Shown here: positions 16,122 to 23,386 of the stretch, piece by piece | Numbering within the stretch: the first letter of the stretch is position 1 | Layout: each line of letters begins with the position of its first letter | Source of the DNA: Zavarzinella formosa DSM 19928 | Lineage (GTDB): Bacteria > Planctomycetota > Planctomycetia > Gemmatales > Gemmataceae | Length of the DNA: 45,600 bases | Assembly (NCBI RefSeq): GCF_000255705.1 | Contig: NZ_JH636445.1 | Location: 68,037 to 113,636, forward strand | Direction of reading: 5' to 3' | Made by a program: the position numbers and the translations under genes | The notes under the pieces: generated by a model | Databases searched by the model: none | The model's input: only the letters and a program-made list of their open reading frames with translations | What the model was told of the DNA's origin: nothing

Positions 16122-17969
16122 ATGTGGATTCGCGTGAAATGTCCCGCGTGCGGGGTCTTGAACCTGCTTCCCGAGAAACGGCCCGGCCACGTGGAACTGT
16201 GCGTGGAATGCGACAAACCCATCCCCGATCCCTGCGGCGAGAGTTCAAGCAAGCCGTCCGTCGTCGCTCCGTTGCAAATGCCGTCTCCCTTCACCGCCAA
16301 GGCGCCACGGAAGGAAACGGGCAAAGCCGGGTTGTTTGTGGCTTTATCCTTCATGACTTTCTTGCTGTTCGGCGGAGGAGTTGTCTTTGGTGTTTTCGTG
16401 GTTGCTCCCGGATGGCGGGAGCAACCCGGCCCTGGCCCCCAAATCGCCCGTCCGGAAACACCCGAAACAGAGCCGACACCAACGGCGGTTTCGCCATCGC
16501 CGGAACCGCCGGAAAACAACATCTCCTGGCTGACATTCCAAGATGATCGGGGTGGCTTCCGGATCGAATACCCCGAGCGGATTGCGGCCCCGATGTCCGC
16601 TTTGCCCGCCATTGAGAAAGACAGGGGGCGGGTTCATGGCGTCGGACCCGGCGGGGTGGCGTGGGATATCCGTTACGAGGGTTACTTCACCAATTTTACA
16701 GAGACGCAACTTCTCTATTGGGCGGGCTTGGATTCGCGGGGGAAAGAGTCTCTCACTCGCAAGGATATCCGGTTCGGGAGTCACCCTGGCTTTGAACACA
16801 TCACCTTCGGGACACCGGAGGAAGATTTGCGACTCGTCCGCTCTCGGATTTTCGCGGCCGGCAATCGAATCTATGAAGTCAGCGTCCTGGCCGATCCGAA
16901 AGCGACCGGCCCGGCGGGTTGGGAGGATCGGTTTCTCGATTCGTTTCGTCTGCTTGCGGAACCGAATGGCAATTTTGCCGAGGTTCTCTCCAAAGACCAA
17001 CAAACGATCTGGCGGGAGAGTTGGTCCGTTCCGGGCAATTACTCCGTGGCGATGCCGGGGCGCGCGACCGAATGGAAGACAAAATCCCCCGGCTCCGATT
17101 TGGAATGGGATGTGACCTCCCGATCCGTGGACGGAAAGGGAAAGGAGTTTTTGGTTCGCTCTTTGTTTCACGCGGGGCCGCTCACCGGGGCCGCATTGCT
17201 GGAAGAGGTTGGAGTCAAAGAACTGGCCAAACTGGCCGTTGAAAAACGAGCCGTCAAATTCGGCAACTATCTGGGCATCGAATTCACCGCTTCCAAAACG
17301 ACCGACGGGCGCCTCCGGGCGGTGCGATCAAAGATCATTGCCGTGGGCAATCGGTTGCTTCAACTGAGCGTCACTTCCGAATCGCCCGAGAAAACGCCGG
17401 ATGCGGTCATCGCCCGGTTTTTCGATTCGTTCCGGCTGGCAAATGATCCCGCCGTGGCGGGCAAAGACCCGTTTGTGGTCACCACCGGCGGATGGTTGAC
17501 GTACAAGAACGCCGAATGGAACTTCTCGGCCAACTTCCCCGGCGGTCTTCATTTCAGTTCTCCCAAGCAAGCGCTGGATAACTCGGCCGCATGGGAAGCC
17601 CGCTCGGTCTTGGATCTCAGCGGCGCCAGTTTTGTCGTGACGGCCATCCGATACCGTGAGGACTTGGCTGGCGGGGAGCTTTTGGAACAGATGTGGGCCA
17701 AACGTCTGACAACCCCCGCCACCAAGAAGACGCCGATCAAACTCGGCGTTCATCCGGGCATGGAGTTTCACACCCAGACAGCCGGGAAGGGGCCACCGAC
17801 CGACCGGCGAATCCGCATGTTCGCCGTCGGCGGCTGGTTGTACGAACTGAGCATCGACGTTCCGGGGGGGAAGATCCCTGAAGAACTGGCCGCCCGCTTC
17901 TTCGATTCGTTCCGGTTGCTCGACCCGGCCGGACGGCCGACGCCGGGCGAAGTGTCGATGAAGAAATAA
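16122..17969 (+). CDS. Zinc-ribbon, membrane-anchored protein with three PsbP/DcrB-like domains
   Basis: 615 residues from ATG 16122 (GGAAGG nine bases upstream; a GTG at 16092 is a weaker choice). The layout copies its neighbour: zinc ribbon with Cys at exactly the same positions 7, 10, 27 and 30, one transmembrane helix (about 70-95), a Pro-rich stalk, then three domain copies at about 136-280, 297-442 and 458-600. Each begins with Trp (WLTF, WRES, WLTY), has SHPGFEH, YLGIEF or VHPGMEF centrally, and ends RFLDSFRL or RFFDSFRL. Copy 1 is the most divergent. The helical and small beta domains of the two-copy neighbour are absent. Probably co-transcribed with the two upstream genes. Function unknown. 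Confidence 0.8.
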   Translation: MWIRVKCPACGVLNLLPEKRPGHVELCVECDKPIPDPCGESSSKPSVVAPLQMPSPFTAKAPRKETGKAGLFVALSFMTFLLFGGGVVFGVFVVAPGWREQPGPGPQIARPETPETEPTPTAVSPSPEPPENNISWLTFQDDRGGFRIEYPERIAAPMSALPAIEKDRGRVHGVGPGGVAWDIRYEGYFTNFTETQLLYWAGLDSRGKESLTRKDIRFGSHPGFEHITFGTPEEDLRLVRSRIFAAGNRIYEVSVLADPKATGPAGWEDRFLDSFRLLAEPNGNFAEVLSKDQQTIWRESWSVPGNYSVAMPGRATEWKTKSPGSDLEWDVTSRSVDGKGKEFLVRSLFHAGPLTGAALLEEVGVKELAKLAVEKRAVKFGNYLGIEFTASKTTDGRLRAVRSKIIAVGNRLLQLSVTSESPEKTPDAVIARFFDSFRLANDPAVAGKDPFVVTTGGWLTYKNAEWNFSANFPGGLHFSSPKQALDNSAAWEARSVLDLSGASFVVTAIRYREDLAGGELLEQMWAKRLTTPATKKTPIKLGVHPGMEFHTQTAGKGPPTDRRIRMFAVGGWLYELSIDVPGGKIPEELAARFFDSFRLLDPAGRPTPGEVSMKK

Positions 17970-18131
17970 CGCCCTCAAAATCTCCCGGCCACACTGGCCT
18001 TGAGGCCGGACAGCCGTAACCTAATTGCCTTCGCCCACATGGCGCGCCGTCCCCTTTTGACGGACACGCGCCCACACGAAGGCGTGTCGGACAAACGGCC
18101 CGACCTCCGCCATTATTTCACGAGGATCATC

Positions 18132-18830
18132 ATGCCGCTTGGATTGCTTGGAACAAAGGTTGGGATGACCCAAGTTTATGACGAAAACGGCAAGGTTGCC
18201 CCGGTGACGGTGCTGCAACTCGGGCCGTGCCCGGTGCTGCAAATCCGCACCCCGGAACGGGACGGCTACCACGCCATCCAACTCGGCTTCAAGGACAAGC
18301 CTCGTAAGAACTCCATCCGCGCCGAACGGGGCCACGTCGCCAACGACTTGGAATCGAAGCGCCGCAAGAAGCGCCAGGGGCAGGACATCCCCAAGAAGGC
18401 CGACGTGGAACCGCAACGGCTGATCCGGGAATTCCGGCTCGACGCCCCCCCGACCCAAGAAGTCGGCGCCAAGATCACCGTGGCGGACATCTTCACGGGC
18501 GTGAAGGCCGTGGACGTGATCGGCCGCACCAAGGGCCGCGGGTTCGCCGGTGTTATCAAGCGTTGGGGCTTCGGCGGGTTGCCGGCCGCCCACGGCGCCA
18601 AGAAGGTTCACCGCGAAGTCGGCTCGACCTCCTCGCTGGCGAGCAACCGCGGTAGCGGTCGCCCGAAGAAGGGGAAGAAACTCCCCGGTCGTTACGGCAA
18701 CGAACAAGTGACCATCCGCAACTTGGATGTCATCTCCGTGGACTTGGAAAACAACCTGATCCTGGTCCGGGGAGCCGTGCCGGGCTTCAACGGGGCCTAC
18801 GTGATGGTTCGCCCGACGAACAAGAAGTAA
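18132..18830 (+). CDS. rplC: 50S ribosomal protein L3 (uL3)
   Basis: 232 residues from ATG 18132, with GAGG six bases upstream. The L3 hallmarks are complete: LGLLGTKVGMTQVYDENG at the start, the KGRGFAGVIKRWGF loop that reaches toward the peptidyl-transferase centre, and VVRGAVPG-like VRGAVPGFNGAYVMVRPT at the end. L3 initiates 50S assembly. It normally lies second in the S10 operon (rpsJ-rplC-rplD); here the upstream gene is a zinc-ribbon protein and a bidirectional terminator follows directly, so it is transcribed alone. The 160-base leader contains several possible hairpins, for instance CCGTC/GACGG and GACACG/CGTGTC. Confidence 0.96.
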   Translation: MPLGLLGTKVGMTQVYDENGKVAPVTVLQLGPCPVLQIRTPERDGYHAIQLGFKDKPRKNSIRAERGHVANDLESKRRKKRQGQDIPKKADVEPQRLIREFRLDAPPTQEVGAKITVADIFTGVKAVDVIGRTKGRGFAGVIKRWGFGGLPAAHGAKKVHREVGSTSSLASNRGSGRPKKGKKLPGRYGNEQVTIRNLDVISVDLENNLILVRGAVPGFNGAYVMVRPTNKK

Positions 18831-18855
18831 GTTGAAATGACGATGTGAGGAAACG

Positions 18856-18884
18856 AAAAACGCGGGCCAAAAGCCCGCGTTTTT
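18856..18884. terminator. Bidirectional intrinsic terminator between rplC and DUF4190
   Basis: ACGCGGGC (18860-18867) and GCCCGCGT (18873-18880) form a perfect 8-bp stem. T residues follow on the plus strand and A residues precede (T on the minus strand). It can end rplC rightward and the DUF4190 gene leftward. Confidence 0.85.
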
Positions 18885-18903
18885 GCGTTGAACACCCGAC
18901 ATC

Positions 18904-19275
18904 TCATCGGAAAAAATTACCGCCATTATTGTTGTTGGCCATCAGGCCAATATTCACGATCAACAAAACCACCATCAGCGCCATGCTGATGAATCCCAAA
19001 ATAATCCCGGTCAGGGCCATCCCCTTGCTTTGCTTCAACCCGATGAAGCCAAAGATGACGGCCAGCAGGGCAACGGGCATTGAGAAAAAGCCGCACAGGC
19101 ACGAGAGGGGCAAACTCACGATCCCGCAAATCATGGCGGTAATTGCCATGCCGGTCGATTGAGAAGGAGCGCTTCGCCGTTCGCCATCATCATAGTCATC
19201 TTCGTCGTCTTCGGAGGGCCGTCTCCGTCTGGGGCGAGGGCGTTCGTCGTCTTCATCGTCAATCGGGGACGGCAT
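18904..19275 (-). CDS. DUF4190 domain membrane protein
   Basis: 123 residues. An extremely acidic and Arg-rich N-terminus (DDEDDERPRPRRRRPSEDDEDDY) precedes two transmembrane helices (about 43-75 and 86-115) of the DUF4190 type, with GMAITAMICGIVSLPL and GIILGFISMALM. The second helix is followed by a short Asn-rich tail. Function unknown; the family is common in planctomycetes and actinobacteria. It is downstream of the Nudix gene on the same strand and ends at the bidirectional terminator. Confidence 0.75.
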   Translation of the reverse strand: MPSPIDDEDDERPRPRRRRPSEDDEDDYDDGERRSAPSQSTGMAITAMICGIVSLPLSCLCGFFSMPVALLAVIFGFIGLKQSKGMALTGIILGFISMALMVVLLIVNIGLMANNNNGGNFFR

Positions 19276-19444
19276 CAGTGGGTTCCTTGGGTGGTTCGAG
19301 TTTTAGAAATGTTACCAGCGCAGTCATGGCGAGTCCAGCACCGACTTGCCATGATTCTATTGGTAATTGACGGAAGAATTTGCCGAGTCGTCGTTTCAAA
19401 CGCGGATCAAGCCACTTCGACTTCGGTTTTGGACACGGCTTCAA
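19259..19444 (-). CDS. Possible small membrane protein between Nudix and DUF4190 genes
   Basis: A 61-codon frame (TTG 19444) fills the 131-base gap between the Nudix stop and the DUF4190 start, overlapping both by a few codons. It encodes a basic N-terminus (PKPKSKWLDPRLKRRLG) and one hydrophobic segment (VGAGLAMTALVTFLKL), a plausible membrane-anchor layout. No ribosome site is obvious, and a shorter start may be used. It may be a chance frame. Confidence 0.3.
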   Translation of the reverse strand: MKPCPKPKSKWLDPRLKRRLGKFFRQLPIESWQVGAGLAMTALVTFLKLEPPKEPTDAVPD

Positions 19445-19808
19445 TGAGAAGTTTCAAGCCGATTTCTTCCACGCGATCAGCCGCTTTTTCGGGGGCGACC
19501 CATTCCCGGCGTCGAATGCTGCGTTCCGGCCAGTCAGCGGCGGCTTCGCTCACTTCCATCACGAAGACAGTCACATGATGCGTCCGGCCGTACTTCTCGT
19601 ATAGGTAACTGCCGATGGGTTCCGGCCGCAGAACGCCGACGAGGCCGGCCTCTTCCCATGCTTCGATCAACGCCCCTTCGCCGGCCGTGTGGCCGGGATC
19701 AATCATTCCCTTGGGGATGATCCAGCGTTTGCCGCTTGAGGAGGTCACCACACAGACGCGGCCGTTAGAAACGGGAATAACGCCAGATTGTCGAAGGGCC
19801 TGAATCAT
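19407..19808 (-). CDS. Nudix hydrolase (diphosphoinositol-polyphosphate phosphohydrolase-like type)
   Basis: 133 residues from ATG 19808; the frame reaches GTG 19853. RWIIPKGMIDPGHTAGEGALIEAWEEAGL is a Nudix box of the subtype with EAWEEAG, where the usual Arg-Glu is shifted to Glu-Ala; the Mg-binding Glu pair is intact. The family hydrolyses a nucleoside diphosphate linked to another group, or in this subtype, diphosphoinositol or diadenosine polyphosphates. The substrate here is unknown. Cytosolic. Confidence 0.85.
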   Translation of the reverse strand: MIQALRQSGVIPVSNGRVCVVTSSSGKRWIIPKGMIDPGHTAGEGALIEAWEEAGLVGVLRPEPIGSYLYEKYGRTHHVTVFVMEVSEAAADWPERSIRRREWVAPEKAADRVEEIGLKLLIEAVSKTEVEVA

Positions 19809-19957
19809 CAACTCCCAGCTCCACCGGAAGGAATTGTGAAGAAACGAACGCACTTTTGAATCATCATTCCCTCATGGGGAATCGTCAAGTTGATCTGCCG
19901 CCAAATCAGGGCAAAATCAAAAAAACCGGATTCATTCATGTGACTCACATTTTGCCA

Positions 19958-20812
19958 TCACGGTTTCTTCATCAGTTTCAGGTGAACATTGGCCACGTCC
20001 CACATGTAATGGGTAATCTTGTATTTGTCCACGGCAGCCGTCATGTGTTCCCGGCATTTGGCGGTGTTCCCCTCGGCATCATAATTCAGGCCGACATACA
20101 GGTTCGCGTAGAACATGGCCTCGGTCTTCTCCTCGCCCTCCAGTTTGGCATTCTCGGCCGCCGTCATCACATCGGCTGGTTTGCCTTTGGCCCGGATCAG
20201 GTCGTAAATCTCCTTCATGGGCACGCGGGTGTCCGGGAATTTGCCCCCGGCGCCCAGTTCGATGGGGAGGATTCCCTTGCGGGCTTTTTCGATGCCCTCT
20301 TTTTTGGCGACGCACAGGTAATGCCAGAAGGCATTTTCCACATCGGTGCCGTAGGCCACTTGTCCGTCCACAAATTGTTTGGCCCCTTCGTCGTATTTCC
20401 CCGCGTAGTAGAACGAAATGCCGCGACGCCAGTGGGCCGGTTCGTCCTTGGGGCTGGCTTTGAGGAACGTGTTGAAGTCCTCGATGGATTCCTTCACCTT
20501 GCCGAGCTTGAACTGTTCCCCGCCCCGCTGGTTGATGGCGATCACGAATGTCTTGTCCAGTTCAAATGACTTGTTGAAATCCTTGATGGCCTCGACCGGT
20601 TGCCGTTGAAGGGCAAACACCTCGCCCCGAATGTAGTAACAGAGATGGTTTTTTGGTTCCGCCTCGACGGCCTTTTCGGCGGCCTTGAGAGCGGCGGGGC
20701 CATCCCCTCTTTTGAGGGCCGCCCTGGCCTCGCGCAGCAAAGGATCGGCATCGGCCGCGTGAAGGGGAAGGGAAACGGCCGTCAGGGCTAGAATGCAAAA
20801 GCTGATGCGCAT
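19958..20812 (-). CDS. Exported TPR-repeat protein
   Basis: 284 residues from ATG 20812, where a signal peptide (MRISFCILALTAVSLPLHA) begins; a longer frame has no signal. TPR helices follow: EARAALKRGDGPAALKAAEKAV, then further repeats around EAIKDFNKSFEL and ESIEDFNTFLKA. The C-terminal third is a helical domain with conserved KCREHMTAAVDKYKI, seen in other planctomycete TPR proteins. It probably acts as a periplasmic protein-protein scaffold; partners are not evident. Confidence 0.75.
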   Translation of the reverse strand: MRISFCILALTAVSLPLHAADADPLLREARAALKRGDGPAALKAAEKAVEAEPKNHLCYYIRGEVFALQRQPVEAIKDFNKSFELDKTFVIAINQRGGEQFKLGKVKESIEDFNTFLKASPKDEPAHWRRGISFYYAGKYDEGAKQFVDGQVAYGTDVENAFWHYLCVAKKEGIEKARKGILPIELGAGGKFPDTRVPMKEIYDLIRAKGKPADVMTAAENAKLEGEEKTEAMFYANLYVGLNYDAEGNTAKCREHMTAAVDKYKITHYMWDVANVHLKLMKKP

Positions 20813-20942
20813 GGGGGGTGACTTCCAGGGTGGGATGACCAAGAGCAACGATTGAACCATATCCGGCGAAGGGATTCAACCGGGGAAGTGTCGATCTTGA
20901 GGGAATAGGCAGGCGGCGCTTCTCCGGTGTTCCCGCGCCTGC

Positions 20943-22925
20943 TCAGGCAACGCCGACCGCGGCGGCAGGTTCGGTTGCTATCCGCGGCTTGTCCAAAACC
21001 TCGCGGACTTTTCGGGCCAGCGCCAACGGAGTATATGGCTTTTGGAGAAAAGTGACCTCCGACTGCAAGATTCCGTGCCGGATAACGGCGTCGTCGGTGT
21101 AGCCGCTCAGAAACAGAACCTTGAGTTCCGGCCGCCGGAGACCGAGGGTTTCGGCCAGTTCGCGCCCGCTCATTCCGGGCATCACCACGTCCGTCGCCAG
21201 CAAGTCAATGACACCGGTGTGCCGTTCGACGAGCGCCAAGGCGCGCCGGCCGTTGTCGGCATGGAGCACTTTGTAGCCTTGGGTCTGCAAGGCCAGCACG
21301 GCGATGGCCCGCACGGCATCCTCGTCCTCGACCACCAGCACCGTTTCCGTGCCGCCTCTCACCTTCGCCGGTCGCAGTTCTTGTCCGGGGGTGAGGACCG
21401 ACTCATCGACCGCCGGAAGGTATATTTTGAAGGTCGTTCCGTGGCCGGGTTCGGAGTAAAGTTCAATGGTGCCGCCGCTCTGACGGATGATGCCGTAGAC
21501 GGTTGCCAGCCCCAGCCCCGAGCCTTTTCCCGGCCCCTTGGTGGTGAAAAATGGCTCAAAAACATGCGCCCGCACGGCCGGGGTCATGCCACAGCCATTG
21601 TCGCTGACCGCCAGTTTGACGTACCGACCCGGTGCGCATTCCGAGTGGTTGGCGGTGTAAGATTCGTCCAAGACGACATCCGACGTTTCAATCGTGAGTT
21701 TCCCGCCTTGGGGCATCGCATCGCGGGCGTTGACGGCCAAGTTCATCAGAACCTGCCCCATCTGGCCGGGATCAATCATGATCCGGCTGGTCTTCGGGTC
21801 AAGCACGGTGGTTAGGATGATGTCCTCGCCGATCATCCGGCGCAACAGTTTCTCTGTTTCTCGCACCAGTTCGTTGAGGTCCGCCACTTTCGTCTCCAGC
21901 ACCGTCTGGCGGCTGAAGGAAAGCAACTGGCGGGTCAGCCCGGCGGCTCGCTCCCCGGCTTCGCCAATCGCCGCCACTGCCTCCCGTTTCGGATCATCCG
22001 GGGGGAGCATTTCGAGCAGCAGCTCGCTGTAGCCGGAAATCACGGTCAGGAGGTTGTTGAAATCATGGGCCACGCCCCCCGCCAATTGGCCGACAGCCTC
22101 CATCTTCTGGGACTGTTGAAACTGCTGCTCCATGAGTTTCAACGGGGAGATATCGGTGAGCACACCCACAAAGTTCGCCACCGCGCCGGCGGTGTCACGA
22201 ATGGGCGACAGGGACAGCCCGTTCCAGAAAGTCGTGCCGTCTTTGCGGTAGTTTTGCAACTCCACCAGGCAGGTTCTTTTGTCACGCACCGCCTCGCGGA
22301 TGATCGTTACCGATTCGGGGGCCGTCTTCGGGCCTTGCAAGAGACGGCAGTTTTGGCCGATCACGTCTTCGCGGGCGTATCCCGTGATTCGCAGGAAACT
22401 GTCATTGACGTAGATGATCGGATTGTCCGGCAGGGACGGGTCCGTGATGCACAGTCCTTGGACAAGCGACTGGATGGCCCGGTCCCGCCATTGCAGAACC
22501 TCCTCGGCCTTTTTTCGTTCGGTGATATCCCGGGTGACGTTGGCAAAACCGACATGCTGTCCGAAGGAGTCGTGGATGTTGGTGATGGTGACGACGGCCC
22601 AGAAGGTCTCGCCGCTTTTCCGCAGTCGCAAGCCTTCCGCCTCGTATCGTCCCTCGTCCAAGGCGGTCTGCAAACCAAGTTGAGGAATACCGGCCGCCAC
22701 ATCATCGGCGGTGTAGAAACAAGAAACGTGTTTGCCAATGATCTCCTCGGCCTTGTACCCCTTGCTCTTCTCAGCGCCCGGATTCCAACTGGAAACATTC
22801 CCGGCCGGGTCGAGCATGAAGATGCCATAATCCTTCACCGCCTCCACCAGCAACCGAAACGGGTCGGCGGCGGCGTGAGTGAGCGTGCTCAGAAATGGCG
22901 GATCGGCGTTTGTCGTGTCTTCCAT
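20943..22925 (-). CDS. PAS-LOV hybrid sensor histidine kinase with receiver domain
   Basis: 660 residues, no transmembrane helix, so cytosolic. Domains: PAS 1 (about 20-135); PAS 2 (about 155-262), which has the LOV flavin signature GQNCRLLQG with photoactive Cys193, plus ELQNYRKDG and FWNGLSL; HisKA with GGVAHDFNNLL (His287); HATPase with Asn399, DNGCGM and GSGLGLATVYG; and a C-terminal receiver with phosphoacceptor Asp579 and Lys629. It should be a blue-light sensor that adds a 4a-cysteinyl FMN adduct. The strand normally ending in FVGVQ reads FVGVL (Leu256, codon CTC at 22158-22160), replacing the Gln that relays flavin state in plant LOV2. No separate response regulator is adjacent. Confidence 0.9.
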   Translation of the reverse strand: MEDTTNADPPFLSTLTHAAADPFRLLVEAVKDYGIFMLDPAGNVSSWNPGAEKSKGYKAEEIIGKHVSCFYTADDVAAGIPQLGLQTALDEGRYEAEGLRLRKSGETFWAVVTITNIHDSFGQHVGFANVTRDITERKKAEEVLQWRDRAIQSLVQGLCITDPSLPDNPIIYVNDSFLRITGYAREDVIGQNCRLLQGPKTAPESVTIIREAVRDKRTCLVELQNYRKDGTTFWNGLSLSPIRDTAGAVANFVGVLTDISPLKLMEQQFQQSQKMEAVGQLAGGVAHDFNNLLTVISGYSELLLEMLPPDDPKREAVAAIGEAGERAAGLTRQLLSFSRQTVLETKVADLNELVRETEKLLRRMIGEDIILTTVLDPKTSRIMIDPGQMGQVLMNLAVNARDAMPQGGKLTIETSDVVLDESYTANHSECAPGRYVKLAVSDNGCGMTPAVRAHVFEPFFTTKGPGKGSGLGLATVYGIIRQSGGTIELYSEPGHGTTFKIYLPAVDESVLTPGQELRPAKVRGGTETVLVVEDEDAVRAIAVLALQTQGYKVLHADNGRRALALVERHTGVIDLLATDVVMPGMSGRELAETLGLRRPELKVLFLSGYTDDAVIRHGILQSEVTFLQKPYTPLALARKVREVLDKPRIATEPAAAVGVA

Positions 22926-23386
22926 GGATTACCCGGGGCGTCAGAGGTTGCGCAACATGCGATTCCGCAGCCGGAACAAGCCGGCGACCCTGAATGGCCG
23001 AACTCGGGATGTGATGGGGCCGAAGAAGGCGATGATCAGAGTCTGGCGGTTTCCCGCCAAATCATCACATAAAGATTGAAAGTTATCTTTCAATACTCAA
23101 TTCCACGACAGTACGCCACCACTCCGCCCGTCGCAAGCGAATTCATCGGGCGGGATGGCGAATTCTCCCGAAACATTATTCAAAAGACAGACAGGGGAAG
23201 GCGACGATGCGCCCCTCCCGACGATTGGACACTTGTTGCGAGCCATGCGAATGCGCTTCGCCGACCACGACGGGCGGGCGCCAGAAAAACCGGCCGTCTC
23301 CATCCTGATTCTGTCAACCAATTAATCGTTTTCCCGGCCGATGATCCGTGGTAAGCTGTTCCTCAATCTCCCGGGAGAATGGCATC
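22926..23386. other. 461-base intergenic region with an inverted repeat at 23075-23094
   Basis: No gene is supported here; frames are antisense shadows. It separates two divergently transcribed genes, the LOV kinase (minus) and the WD40 protein (plus), and should hold both promoters. A perfect inverted repeat ATTGAAAG-TTAT-CTTTCAAT lies at 23075-23094, overlapped by AAAGAT...ATCTTT. It is a possible operator or alternative hairpin. No strong -10/-35 pair was identified. Confidence 0.5.
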
